Source of the DNA: Tumebacillus sp. BK434
GTDB taxonomy: Bacteria > Bacillota > Bacilli > Tumebacillales > Tumebacillaceae
Reading direction: 5' to 3'
DNA: 64,000 nt
NCBI RefSeq assembly: GCF_004340785.1
Contig: NZ_SLXS01000001.1
Span: forward strand, 1,160,636-1,224,635
Position numbers and translations under genes: made by a program. Below the pieces are notes generated by a model. The model worked only from the letters and a program-made list of their open reading frames with translations, had not been told where the DNA came from and did not search any database. Below are positions 34,883 through 43,824 of this stretch, in pieces. Numbering within the stretch: the first letter of the stretch is position 1; each line of letters begins with the position of its first letter.

Positions 34883-35185
34883 TTACGCTTCAACAGCTTC
34901 TGCAACCACGACCGGGTATACGCTGACTTTCTTTTTGTCGCGACCCATGCGCTCGAAAGCAACACGGCCCTCAACTTTAGCAAACAGCGTATCGTCGCCG
35001 CCGATACCGACGTTCAGGCCCGGGTAGATCTTGGTGCCGCGTTGGCGAACCAGGATGGAACCAGCGGTTACTACCTGACCGTCTGCACGCTTCACGCCCA
35101 GACGCTTCGAGATGGAGTCACGACCGTTTTTGGAGGAACCTACCCCCTTCTTGGACGCGAACAGCTGAAGGTTCAATTTAATCAT
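34883..35185 (-). CDS. rpmA: 50S ribosomal protein L27 with cleavable N-terminal extension
   Basis: 100 aa, peptidyl-transferase-centre protein. The N-terminal [14 protein letters not shown] contains the Firmicutes cleavage motif; Prp cuts after the Phe to expose ASKKG, which is needed for activity in Staphylococcus. The protease gene prp is the immediate upstream neighbour. The ATG follows GGAGGTGG. Confidence 0.97.
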   Translation of the reverse strand: MIKLNLQLFASKKGVGSSKNGRDSISKRLGVKRADGQVVTAGSILVRQRGTKIYPGLNVGIGGDDTLFAKVEGRVAFERMGRDKKKVSVYPVVVAEAVEA

Positions 35186-35219
35186 TTCATTCCACCTCCG
35201 ATACTGTGGAGTTGTGCCC

Positions 35220-35555
35220 TTAACGGGACTTTTCGGTAAATTTCACAAAGTCCGGATAAGCATCCGCGACTTGACGAATTCCAAAGACCATGGATTCCAT
35301 AAGCAATTGGAGCTTTTCATTCTCCACGTCATCGAGAGCAGGCACTTCGCAAACGACATCACCAGAGGCGATCTCGTCGTCCGTTGCGACGACTACGCCG
35401 AGCAGATACTCCGACGAGTTGATCGCATTCGTGACCAAAATCGAGACGGCAGCACACACGATATCATAACCGGGGTCGGCTGCGCCTGCATGACCACGAA
35501 CAGAAAATTTCCGTATCCTGCGCTGATCGTCACGCCAAATGACCGAGCGGATCAT
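35220..35555 (-). CDS. prp: Ribosomal-processing cysteine protease Prp (YsxB)
   Basis: 111 aa. Catalytic dyad His22 and Cys34 are in the conserved [20 protein letters not shown] segment. It trims the N-terminal extension of L27. Located between rplU and rpmA, the universal arrangement in Firmicutes, with 6 nt to rplU. Confidence 0.95.
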   Translation of the reverse strand: MIRSVIWRDDQRRIRKFSVRGHAGAADPGYDIVCAAVSILVTNAINSSEYLLGVVVATDDEIASGDVVCEVPALDDVENEKLQLLMESMVFGIRQVADAYPDFVKFTEKSR

Positions 35556-35561
35556 GCGAGA

Positions 35562-35870
35562 TTACGCGTTGATCTTTTCGATTTGAACTTGGGTATACGG
35601 TTGACGATGACCTTGCTTACGGCGGTAGTTTTTCTTAGACTTGTACTTGTAAACGATGATCTTCTTCGCTTTGCCATGCTTCAGGACTTTCGCAGAAACG
35701 GTCGCGCCAGCTACAGCCGGGGAACCAACTACTACGCCGCCTTCCTTGGAAACGAGGAGAACTTCGTCAAAAGTAACAGCGTCGCCTTCTACGTCGAGCT
35801 TCTCAACGAAGATCACGTCGCCTTCTGCTACCTTGTACTGCTTGCCGCCAGTCTTAACGATTGCGTACAT
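35562..35870 (-). CDS. rplU: 50S ribosomal protein L21
   Basis: 102 aa, binds 23S rRNA in the large subunit. Begins [20 protein letters not shown] and ends with the basic [20 protein letters not shown] segment, both typical. AGGAGG precedes the ATG. First gene of rplU-prp-rpmA, with its own strong promoter and a 100-nt leader. Confidence 0.98.
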   Translation of the reverse strand: MYAIVKTGGKQYKVAEGDVIFVEKLDVEGDAVTFDEVLLVSKEGGVVVGSPAVAGATVSAKVLKHGKAKKIIVYKYKSKKNYRRKQGHRQPYTQVQIEKINA

Positions 35871-35879
35871 GTGTGCACC

Positions 35880-35986
35880 TCCTATTACTCAGACTCACTA
35901 CTCCTAGGTAGTCACGAGGACGTTTCAAACCCGGACTATGTGGTTACAGCGTGCACGAACTATAAAAATACAGAACATCACGCTAC
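35880..35986 (-). ncRNA. Putative L21 leader (ribosomal protein autoregulatory RNA)
   Basis: The roughly 100-nt untranslated region between the rplU promoter and start has several paired segments on the minus strand (for example GTGACTACCTAGGAGTAGT and the flanking CATAGTCCGGGTTTG). Many Bacillales carry an L21 leader at this position. The assignment rests mainly on location; I could not match it base by base. Confidence 0.5.
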
Positions 35987-35992
35987 TAACGA

Positions 35993-36022
35993 ATAGTATC
36001 ATAGTCAGCAGCGTGGTGTCAA
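35993..36022 (-). promoter_or_regulatory. Strong sigma-A promoter of rplU-prp-rpmA
   Basis: Minus-strand TTGACA (36017-36022, perfect) and TACTAT (35993-35998), spacer 18 nt, immediately after the RNase G gene. Confidence 0.85.
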
Positions 36023-36032
36023 GAAATCAGCT

Positions 36033-37721
36033 TCAGTTCGAACGATGCACGAGAGTTGCTTTGGCGTAGGTGCGAAACACTTGCGCGATCTTGATCAGCA
36101 CCGTTTCGCCGACATGCATACCGGCGTTTTGCACATCGAGCACATAGCCTTCCAACCGGGCGATGCCGTCGCGCGCGTTGTGCGCATGCGGCTCGTCGAT
36201 TCGCACTTCAAGAACTTGTCCGATCTGCACCGGCAACGCTCTCATCTCGACTTCAGCAACTGTGCCGGCCCAGAGGATGCGGTGTTCAGCCATGTGCAGG
36301 CTCTCGCGCCCTTTGATGAAGATGCGCTTTTTCGTCTCCCTCTCCAGGCGCTGCAAGTTCTGTCCGCCCGGGCCGATCAGCTGTGCAGCCACCAGCGGGT
36401 GACATTCGATCAGCACCGCCGCATGCTCCTGCGTCGCGAGGTACTCGAGCAGATCGCGCTCAATGCGGGCGGCCATCGTCTCTTCGGAGAAGACTTTGCC
36501 CCGCCCCTCGCAGTAGTGGCAGGGACGCATCAGCACTTCGTCGAGCGACTGGCGCACCTTTTTGCGGGTCATCTCGATCAGGCCGAGCTGCGTCATGCCG
36601 AGCACATGGGCGCGGGTGCGGTCTTTTTTCAGCTGGGTCTCCAGCTCTTCCAAGACCAGCTGCTTGTTTGCCGGATCGCGCATGTCGATGAAGTCGATGA
36701 TGATGATCCCGCCCAGATCGCGCAGGCGGATTTGGCGCACCAGCTCGCGGGCCGCTTCGAGGTTGGTCTTCAGCACCGTCTCCTCCAGCGATGTCGTGCC
36801 GACGAACTTGCCGGTGTTGATGTCGATCGCCGTCAGCGCCTCCGTTTGATCGATCACCATGAAGCCGCCCGACTTGAGCCAGACTTTGCGCTTTAAGGCT
36901 TTCTCGAGATCCTGATCGATCCGGTGGGCGGAGAACAGGTTTTCTTGCTCCTTGTACAGCTTCACGCGCTCCTGCAAGTGCTTGGAGCCGTACTGCAACA
37001 GCTCGCGCACCGTCTCGTACGCTTCAGCCGTATCGACGATAAACTCGTCCACATCGTCGGTGAAAAAATCGCGCACGGAGCGGCTGAGCAAGTCGAGGTC
37101 GCGGTAGACGACGCCCGGCACCTTCACGCTTTTCGACTGCTTCTGCACGCGCTGCCACTGCGCTTTCAAGAACGTATAGTCGCTTTCAAACACGGATTCG
37201 TCGACACCTTCCGCTGCGGTGCGCACGATCACGCCGGTGTTTTCATCGCGGATGCGCTCGGCGATCCCTTTGATCCGCTCGCGCTCCGCTTCATTTTCGA
37301 TGCGGCGCGACACGCCGACATACGGCGCGCCCGGCATCATCACCAGAATGCGCCCCGGCAAGGACAAGCTGGTCGTCACCCGTGCGCCTTTGCTGCCGAC
37401 CGCCTCCTTGCTGACCTGCACGACGATCTCCTGCCCTTCGCGGAGCAGTTCGTTGATCTTCGGCTTGGTCTCCGGCGGCGTTTCGCCCGGCAAGAGCGAC
37501 AAGGCGTCATCTATGTAGAGAAAGGCGTTTTTCTCGATTCCGATATCGACAAACGCCGCCTGCATGCCCGGCAGGACATTGGCTACGCGGCCTTTGTAGA
37601 TATTGCCGACGACGCCTTCCCCGCTGCTGCGCTCCAAATAATATTCCACCGTGCGGCCGTCTTCCAGGATGGCCACGCGCAATTCACGATGATCGGTTGA
37701 TACGAGGATTTGTTTGCGCAT
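36033..37721 (-). CDS. rng: Ribonuclease E/G family endoribonuclease
   Basis: 562 aa. N-terminal S1-containing domain (GNIYKGRVANVLPGMQAAFV), DNase I-like catalytic domain with the Mg-binding Asp residues in ALTAIDINTG (about 297-306) and IIIDFIDM, and the Zn-link CHYC (about 403-406). A C-terminal TRAM-like beta barrel (GQVLEVRIDEPHAH onward) extends beyond classical RNase G. Processes 16S rRNA 5' ends or mRNAs. B. subtilis lacks this enzyme, though other Bacillales-like lineages carry it upstream of rplU. Confidence 0.95.
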   Translation of the reverse strand: MRKQILVSTDHRELRVAILEDGRTVEYYLERSSGEGVVGNIYKGRVANVLPGMQAAFVDIGIEKNAFLYIDDALSLLPGETPPETKPKINELLREGQEIVVQVSKEAVGSKGARVTTSLSLPGRILVMMPGAPYVGVSRRIENEAERERIKGIAERIRDENTGVIVRTAAEGVDESVFESDYTFLKAQWQRVQKQSKSVKVPGVVYRDLDLLSRSVRDFFTDDVDEFIVDTAEAYETVRELLQYGSKHLQERVKLYKEQENLFSAHRIDQDLEKALKRKVWLKSGGFMVIDQTEALTAIDINTGKFVGTTSLEETVLKTNLEAARELVRQIRLRDLGGIIIIDFIDMRDPANKQLVLEELETQLKKDRTRAHVLGMTQLGLIEMTRKKVRQSLDEVLMRPCHYCEGRGKVFSEETMAARIERDLLEYLATQEHAAVLIECHPLVAAQLIGPGGQNLQRLERETKKRIFIKGRESLHMAEHRILWAGTVAEVEMRALPVQIGQVLEVRIDEPHAHNARDGIARLEGYVLDVQNAGMHVGETVLIKIAQVFRTYAKATLVHRSN

Positions 37722-37803
37722 CTGCTCACCCTCCCTATGCCTTGTGCAAGGTTCTTAACGGCTACCCTTTCGACAGCACGCACCGAATTCCTCTTCGATC
37801 TCC

Positions 37804-38703
37804 TCAAGCGGACGGTTTCCGCCGCTCCGCCAATTGGCGCAACGTCATCCGCATGCCGTTCTCTTCAAAGACACTATGCACCAAATCATCCTCCGCTAAA
37901 ACTGCGGTGACATTTTTTTGTGCATCCAGCACGTAGATCATGTGATAGGCGTCGGGAGCAAATCGTTCGATCACTTCGCGCACCTTGATCGTATCCGGCA
38001 CGGCGAGCGACCGCACCTGCTGCGGGCCGCTGCGCTTCTCCCGCCGCTTGGCGTCGAGAAAGCGGATCACGTCGACTTTCATCTGCTTCTTCAGCTCCCA
38101 GGCGGACAGCAGCAAAAAAGCCCCGAGCGTCAAAAAGCCGATGTTCAAATAGCCGATCCACAGCGACACGAGCCCGACGATGATCAGCAAAGCCGCCATC
38201 CCGTAGGACATGCGAATCGACACCTCCGTGGCCGCGCGATACCCCTGCTCCCGGGACGCGGCGGCGCGCAGAATGCGCCCTCCGTCCAGCGGCAGGGCAG
38301 GCAGCAGATTAAAAAAGCCGATCATCAGGTTCCCTTTGATAAAAAACTCGGTCAGCCACTCCGACCACAGCCCTGCCGCATGCAGCAAGACGGCGACCAG
38401 TATCATCAGCAGGTTGTTCAGCGGACCTGCGATGGCGATCGCCACTTCGTGCCTTGGATTCCATCCCATCGCGCCATGCTCCAGCTTGGCCACGCCGCCA
38501 AACGGCAGGATCACCATCTCGCGGATCTTATAGCCATAGGAGGTGGCGACAAACACATGTCCCAGCTCATGGATGATGACGATCGCAAACAGCACGAGCA
38601 TCTCGACCAGCATCCCCGACGCGACGGCAGCCACCGCGAGCAGCAGGAACAGCGGATGAATCCTGACTTTCATGCCAAACGGCCAAAACCTGCTCAGGTT
38701 CAT
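37804..38703 (-). CDS. spoIVFB: Site-2 protease SpoIVFB (M50)
   Basis: 299-aa membrane metalloprotease that cleaves pro-sigma-K in the mother cell. HELGH zinc motif at about 45-49, the second motif LPLDGGRI near 140, several membrane helices and a C-terminal CBS-type domain (VREVIERFAPDAYHMIYVLD) that senses ATP in B. subtilis. Lies 17 nt downstream of spoIVFA. Confidence 0.94.
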   Translation of the reverse strand: MNLSRFWPFGMKVRIHPLFLLLAVAAVASGMLVEMLVLFAIVIIHELGHVFVATSYGYKIREMVILPFGGVAKLEHGAMGWNPRHEVAIAIAGPLNNLLMILVAVLLHAAGLWSEWLTEFFIKGNLMIGFFNLLPALPLDGGRILRAAASREQGYRAATEVSIRMSYGMAALLIIVGLVSLWIGYLNIGFLTLGAFLLLSAWELKKQMKVDVIRFLDAKRREKRSGPQQVRSLAVPDTIKVREVIERFAPDAYHMIYVLDAQKNVTAVLAEDDLVHSVFEENGMRMTLRQLAERRKPSA

Positions 38704-38720
38704 ACGATCACACCTGCGTG

Positions 38721-39620
38721 CTAATTCGCAGCGGGAAGCTTCAAAATGTCGGCCGGATTGAGGAATTTGTCATCGACCTGATAGGCGAAGAACAAGGTGC
38801 CGTGCTCGCCTTTTTGCGTCATTGCGCCGATCTTTTGCCCGGTTTCCAGCCATGCGTCTTGTTTGACGTCGACGGTGACGAGATGGCGGTAGATCGTTTT
38901 GCCCGCCGTACCGTGCGAGACGGTGACGGTGTAGTCCTCACTGCCCGCTTCTTTCTCTACTTTTTCCACGATGCCCTTGGCCGCCGCTTTCACTTCCGCG
39001 CCGAGCGCGGTCTGGAAGGTGACACCTTGCTGCTCGGCGCCGTCAAACGGGGTTTTGATCGTGCCGGTCACCGGCAGCACAAACTGCGGCGCTTCCGCTT
39101 GCGGCGTGGTGCTGGCCGGAAGCGCCAGGTTCTCCGATACGTTTTGCTGCCACCACGAAGAGATCGCCGTCAAGTCGGTGTCCTTGGTCAGCGACTCGGT
39201 GGCAAACGCCTGTACTTTTTGCGCGATCGGCGCTTGGCTTTGGAAGGTGAAATACAGCACGGCGGTCAAGGCGATCGCCCCGAGCACCTGCATGGCGCGG
39301 TGTCCCGAGATGCCAGGCTGGTCCTCTTCCCCGTACATACGCCGCCCGTTGTAACCGCCGTACGACGGGCCGCCGCTGTCATACGCCCGCGGCGAATGGA
39401 TATGTCCGCGCGCCCGCAAAAAATCATCGTAGCTGCGCGAATTGTTGCTCGGCAGGGAAGAAAACTCCGGCTTGGCGGTCGTGACATCCCAATCATCATC
39501 CCCCGCCGAAAACAGCGAAGAGCGGGTGGTATCTGCATATCGGTCAAATCCTTGACGCCAAGGCACCGTTTCAATCTCGTTGTGTCGCTTTTTTTTCTTC
39601 CAAAAATCCCATTTGAACAT
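38721..39620 (-). CDS. spoIVFA: SpoIVFA-like M23-domain protein
   Basis: 299 aa with a charged cytoplasmic N-terminus, one membrane helix (about 110-127, AMQVLGAIALTAVLYFTF) and an extracytoplasmic LytM/M23-like domain (about 185-299). The M23 His/Asp zinc residues are not all evident, consistent with a non-catalytic scaffold. In B. subtilis SpoIVFA holds SpoIVFB inactive until sigma-G signalling. A sigma-E-type promoter lies upstream. Confidence 0.88.
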   Translation of the reverse strand: MFKWDFWKKKKRHNEIETVPWRQGFDRYADTTRSSLFSAGDDDWDVTTAKPEFSSLPSNNSRSYDDFLRARGHIHSPRAYDSGGPSYGGYNGRRMYGEEDQPGISGHRAMQVLGAIALTAVLYFTFQSQAPIAQKVQAFATESLTKDTDLTAISSWWQQNVSENLALPASTTPQAEAPQFVLPVTGTIKTPFDGAEQQGVTFQTALGAEVKAAAKGIVEKVEKEAGSEDYTVTVSHGTAGKTIYRHLVTVDVKQDAWLETGQKIGAMTQKGEHGTLFFAYQVDDKFLNPADILKLPAAN

Positions 39621-39658
39621 CGTCGATGTACCCCCTCGTCCACATGAATCTCTCTCTC

Positions 39659-39688
39659 ATCATATGAGTCGGGGGACGAGTTTATGAA
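39659..39688 (-). promoter_or_regulatory. Predicted sigma-E promoter of spoIVFA-spoIVFB
   Basis: Minus-strand TTCATAAA (39681-39688) and CATATGAT (39659-39666), spacer 14 nt, resembling the mother-cell sigma-E consensus (-35 like GTCATATT, -10 CATACAAT). The operon is sigma-E dependent in B. subtilis. Confidence 0.5.
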
Positions 39689-39692
39689 ATCG

Positions 39693-39727
39693 AAAAAGCG
39701 AGCCTGCCCGGAGGGACAGACTCGCTT
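39693..39727 (-). terminator. Terminator of minCD
   Basis: Minus-strand AAGCGAGTCTGTCC / GGGCAGGCTCGCTT hairpin with T5 tail, 30 nt after minD. Confidence 0.85.
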
Positions 39728-39756
39728 ATGCATGCGTGAACTGCATACGTAGTTGT

Positions 39757-40554
39757 TTATTTGCCAAAGCCGATCATGCGCTTAACCTTACCGAAAAATC
39801 CGATCTCATCTTGCAGGTTCATCAGCGGCACCGAATCGCCAAGGATGCGACGGGCAATGTTGCGGTAGGCCATGCCCGCCTTGGCATTCGGGTTCATCAC
39901 GACCGGCTCGCCGGTATTGGAACCCTTGATGACGCCGTCATCGTCCGGCACGACGCCGAGCAGGTCGATAGCGAGCAAGGCGACGATCTCATCGAGATCG
40001 AGCATCGTGCCGTCTTCGACCATATGCGGGCGAATCCGGTTGACCACCAGCTTCGGCTGGTTCAGCTTGGCCGCTTCGAGCAGCCCGATCACGCGGTCCG
40101 CGTCGCGCACGGCAGCCGCCTCCGGGTTGGTGACGACGATCGCCTTGTCCGCCCCGGAGATCGCGATCTTGAAGCCCTGCTCGATGCCGGCCGGACAGTC
40201 GATGATCACATAATCAAACTGCTCTTTCAAAGCAACGATGACCGTTTTGACCGATTCGGGGGTCAGCGCCGACTTGTCTTTGGTCTGCGAAGCCGGCAGC
40301 AGATACAGGTGGTCAAAACGCTTGTCTTTGATCAACGCTTGCTCGAGGCGGCATTGTTTGGTGACAACATCGACGATGTCAAAAATGATGCGGTTCTCAA
40401 GCCCCATGACAACGTCAAGGTTGCGCAGGCCGATGTCGGTGTCGACCATGCAGACTTTTTTGCCCGACAGCGCTAAGGCTGTGCCGATGTTTGCGGAGGA
40501 CGTGGTCTTGCCCACGCCTCCTTTACCCGATGTAATTACAATTGCCTCTCCCAC
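39757..40554 (-). CDS. minD: Septum site-determining ATPase MinD
   Basis: 265 aa from the GTG at 40554 (AGGAGG 8 nt upstream), giving the canonical GEAIVITSGKGGVGKTT with deviant Walker A. Switch regions CMVDTDIGLRNLD and YVIIDCPAGIEQG are intact, and a C-terminal amphipathic membrane-targeting helix (FFGKVKRMIGFGK) ends the protein. It recruits MinC to block polar division. Confidence 0.97.
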   Translation of the reverse strand: MGEAIVITSGKGGVGKTTSSANIGTALALSGKKVCMVDTDIGLRNLDVVMGLENRIIFDIVDVVTKQCRLEQALIKDKRFDHLYLLPASQTKDKSALTPESVKTVIVALKEQFDYVIIDCPAGIEQGFKIAISGADKAIVVTNPEAAAVRDADRVIGLLEAAKLNQPKLVVNRIRPHMVEDGTMLDLDEIVALLAIDLLGVVPDDDGVIKGSNTGEPVVMNPNAKAGMAYRNIARRILGDSVPLMNLQDEIGFFGKVKRMIGFGK

Positions 40555-40571
40555 TCTTAGTTCCCTCCTAT

Positions 40572-41246
40572 TCAATCACGGGCCCTAATGCTATATAGAT
40601 GGCTGAGTTTATCGACCGCCATTTGACGTTCGCGCAAGTAGGCAAACTCCATTTCCGTCTCCAATGGCTGCGTTTCACCTGTGTCCGGCGCGCGGCTGAT
40701 CACGTCGTGAATCCGCAGTTGGGACGGCTGAAAAAATACGGCTGCGATGACCGCTTCCTCATTGCCTTTGCATCCGGCATGCGCCATGCCGCGCAGTGTA
40801 CCCATCACAAAAATGTCGCCCGTCGCCAGCACCTGGCCGCCCGGGTTGATATCTCCGATCACCACAACATCGCCGTCATGCTCGATCACCTGACCCGAAC
40901 GGACCGTGCCGTAGTGGACGCGCTGTGAAGGCTTCGGCAGCTGCATCATCGCATCCCAGGCCGATAAAAACTCTTGGATGATCAGATTGCCGTGACTGGA
41001 AAGCGTCTGGCGAACTTTCGCTTCCTGTTCGGCGGAGAACTTGCGATTCCCGGTCTGAATCGTGACCTTGATGAGCGGCCCGGCCAATAATTGACTGTGC
41101 GTGCCGTTCACCTTCTCCTCCAGATCTTCCAGGATCTCCTCCATAGAACACTCATCATGTAAGATGAAGACCAGTCCATCACGGATCCCCTTGATCGTCA
41201 CGGGCGTTCTGGTTCGTAGTGTTTCACATCCCGTTTGATGTCCCAT
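40572..41246 (-). CDS. minC: Septum site-determining protein MinC
   Basis: 224 aa from the ATG at 41246 (AGGAGG 6 nt upstream). N-terminal FtsZ-interacting domain (VTIKGIRDGLVFILHDE) and C-terminal beta-helix domain with the Gly-rich repeats VVVIGDINPGGQVLATGDIF and RGMAHAGCKGN that bind MinD. 17 nt separate it from minD. Confidence 0.94.
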   Translation of the reverse strand: MGHQTGCETLRTRTPVTIKGIRDGLVFILHDECSMEEILEDLEEKVNGTHSQLLAGPLIKVTIQTGNRKFSAEQEAKVRQTLSSHGNLIIQEFLSAWDAMMQLPKPSQRVHYGTVRSGQVIEHDGDVVVIGDINPGGQVLATGDIFVMGTLRGMAHAGCKGNEEAVIAAVFFQPSQLRIHDVISRAPDTGETQPLETEMEFAYLRERQMAVDKLSHLYSIRARD

Positions 41247-41317
41247 GCCGGTCCTCCTGTTAAAAACACTCGCATTGCATCGTAACTTATTCGTGAAAGA
41301 ATTCGATTTTCCTTCAC

Positions 41318-43219
41318 TCAAGGGGTGAGTTGTTTCTGTTCTTTCAGCTTAAAGTACGTATCGAACATCTTGTGGGCAATCGGACCGACGCTGTCATAGG
41401 AGTGCGAGTTCTTTTTGTTGTCCGGAATGATGATCGCGATCGCAACTTCCGGGTTGTCGTATGGCGCATAACCGACGAACAGCGAGTTCTCCGTGCCGCG
41501 CCCGGTCTCCGCCGTACCGGTCTTGGCTGCGACCGGGTAGCGGAAATCATGCAGCACCGAGTAGAACGTGCCGTACGGCTGGGCGATCACGTCGCGCATC
41601 CCGCGCTGCACGAGATCGATCTGCTCATCGGTGAAAGAGATCTTGTTCAGCATTTTCGGCTGGAATTTCTTCACCGACTTGTTGTCGGGACCGATGATCT
41701 CGCTGACGATGTGCGGCTCCATCCGCTTGCCGTCGTTGGCGATCGTCGAGACGTATTGCGCCAACTGCATCAGCGTGTAATGTTCCGACTGGCCGATCGC
41801 CGAGAAAGCCAGGTCGCCGGCGTTTTTCTCTTCGGTCACCGAACCCTTTTCTTCATACGGCAGATCGACACCAGTCTTGACTTTGCCCAAGCCAAACTCG
41901 GAGTGGTAGGCCAGAATCTTCTTCATCGAAGCCGGCAGGTAGCTGTCGAGGAACGTGCTGACCTCGGCGTTGCTCATGTAATCGTTATACTTGCCCAGAC
42001 GTTTGAAAATATCGATCATGTACACGTTGGACGACACCGCCAGCGCTTTGACCGGATCGACATAGCCAAGCGCCTGCCACGAGGCGATCATGTTCGGTTT
42101 CCCGTCGATCGTCCATCCGACTTGAATCGCGCCGGAGTCATACAGGCCGGAACCGGGGTAGATCATGCCTTCCTTCAAGCCGATCAGCACGGTCGACATC
42201 TTCACCGTCGAACCCGGCTGATAGACCTGCTGAATGGCGCGGTTCATGATCCCGGGCAGGATCTGCTCGTTGTATTCTTTGGTGCTGAACCCTTTGATGT
42301 ACATGTTCGGATCGAAATCCGGGTAGCTGGCCATCGACAGGATTTCCCCTGTTTTCGGGTTCATCGCGATCGCCGCCGCATGCTCGACCGTCGAGACGGA
42401 ACCTTTGAGCGCTTGCACTTGGTCTTTCAGCGCCTGCTCAGTGGCCGCCTGCAGATCTTTGTCGAGCGTGAGTATCAGGTCATGCCCTTTCACCGGATCT
42501 TCGGTGCGCTTGTCTTGCATCGGCTGGTAGTTGCGGTTGACCTCAACTTTCAACTTCCCGTTTTGGCCGTGCAGGTATTCCTCATATTGCTTCTCCACGC
42601 CGGCCCAACCGACGATCTCATTTTGCTGGTAGCCTTTTTCTTTGTAGCTCGGCCACTCTTCTTCGTCGATGTTGTTCAAGTAGCCGAGCACGTGCGAACC
42701 GGAGTTGTTGAACCGGTAGCTGCGGATCGGCTCGACGACGACGTTGATGCCCGGCAGTTCATTGGCGTGTTCCCGAACGTACGCCACCTGTTGCGGCTTG
42801 GCATCGGAGATGATCTTGCGGGCGATGGTCCGGCCGTATTTTTCCGCTTGCGGGTCCATCTTCTCATACATCTCTTCCGGGGTCATCTCAAAGATCTGAT
42901 GCAGCTCGCCGATCAGGTCCATCGGATTCTGCCCGACCCCGCTCAAGATCTGATAGGTGATCGTAAAAGCGGGCTTGTTCCCGACAAGCTCCACCTTGTC
43001 CCGGTCATAAATGCTGCCGCGCGGCGCCGGAATCGACAGTTCGATGTAGCGGTTCGTCTCCGCGCTCGCCAAAAACCTTTCCCCTTGCGAGAGCTGGACA
43101 AAACTGAGCCGGAAGATCAGCACCGCCAAAGCGAAAAAGATGATCACAAACAGCAGGCTCATCCGCTTCGAGGCACCGCTCAGCTTTTCTTTATCCTGGT
43201 TCGTCACGACAACGTTCAC
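41318..43219 (-). CDS. Class B penicillin-binding protein (PBP2/MrdA-like)
   Basis: 633-aa transpeptidase with one N-terminal membrane helix (SLLFVIIFFALAVLIFRLSF), a pedestal domain and a catalytic domain: Ser337-x-x-Lys340 in QPGSTVKM, SSN at 396-398 and KTG at 566-568. Location between mreD and minC points to the elongation (rod-shape) complex, although synteny with B. subtilis lacks this gene here. Start GTG at 43219; a GTG four codons later is possible. Confidence 0.93.
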   Translation of the reverse strand: MNVVVTNQDKEKLSGASKRMSLLFVIIFFALAVLIFRLSFVQLSQGERFLASAETNRYIELSIPAPRGSIYDRDKVELVGNKPAFTITYQILSGVGQNPMDLIGELHQIFEMTPEEMYEKMDPQAEKYGRTIARKIISDAKPQQVAYVREHANELPGINVVVEPIRSYRFNNSGSHVLGYLNNIDEEEWPSYKEKGYQQNEIVGWAGVEKQYEEYLHGQNGKLKVEVNRNYQPMQDKRTEDPVKGHDLILTLDKDLQAATEQALKDQVQALKGSVSTVEHAAAIAMNPKTGEILSMASYPDFDPNMYIKGFSTKEYNEQILPGIMNRAIQQVYQPGSTVKMSTVLIGLKEGMIYPGSGLYDSGAIQVGWTIDGKPNMIASWQALGYVDPVKALAVSSNVYMIDIFKRLGKYNDYMSNAEVSTFLDSYLPASMKKILAYHSEFGLGKVKTGVDLPYEEKGSVTEEKNAGDLAFSAIGQSEHYTLMQLAQYVSTIANDGKRMEPHIVSEIIGPDNKSVKKFQPKMLNKISFTDEQIDLVQRGMRDVIAQPYGTFYSVLHDFRYPVAAKTGTAETGRGTENSLFVGYAPYDNPEVAIAIIIPDNKKNSHSYDSVGPIAHKMFDTYFKLKEQKQLTP

Positions 43220-43306
43220 CCCTCTCCCTCTGTTTCATCGAAAAGAGCCACGAAGAGCAGCGCAAACTTGACGTTTCGCCGTACCACGTGGCTGTAAGGA
43301 CAACAA

Positions 43307-43816
43307 TTACAGGGACTCTTCCGCCATGCTTCTCCCCCGCTCCGTGGCCAGCAGTTTGACCGACGGGACGTACAGCAGCAAAGCGAAGACTCCGTTCCAG
43401 ATCATGATGCGCACCGTATGGGTCACCGCCGCCATCAGGTCGACGTGCGCATAGCCGAACAAGCGACTCAGCCCGTAAGCGGTGAGCTCAGCGAGGAAGC
43501 TGTACCCGAGCATGATCAGAATGACCATGACCAGTTGGCGCGACCAGTACGAGCGGAACGTCATGCCGGCAAAGTAGCCGACCGTCGCAAACGTATAGGC
43601 ATACAGCCCCAAATAGGTGCCGAACAGAATGTCTTGAATCAGGCCGATCAACAGCCCGCAGTACAAGGCGGTCAGCGAGCCGCGCATCATGCTGACGTAC
43701 AGCAGGAAGACCACGATCAGATTCGGCGCGATGAAGGAAAACGGCTGCACTTGCAGGACGGTCGACTGGACGACCAGCGCCCCCATCAGCGTAAGGAGAA
43801 TCAGCAGCGGATGCAT
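43307..43816 (-). CDS. mreD: Rod shape-determining protein MreD
   Basis: 169-aa membrane protein with five to six predicted helices (for example LIVVFLLYVSMM, YCGLLIGLIQDILFG, LVMVILIMLGYSFLA). The GLIQDILFG segment is typical of MreD. Nine nt after mreC. Part of the elongasome. Confidence 0.93.
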   Translation of the reverse strand: MHPLLILLTLMGALVVQSTVLQVQPFSFIAPNLIVVFLLYVSMMRGSLTALYCGLLIGLIQDILFGTYLGLYAYTFATVGYFAGMTFRSYWSRQLVMVILIMLGYSFLAELTAYGLSRLFGYAHVDLMAAVTHTVRIMIWNGVFALLLYVPSVKLLATERGRSMAEESL

Positions 43817-43824
43817 CTTCTCAC

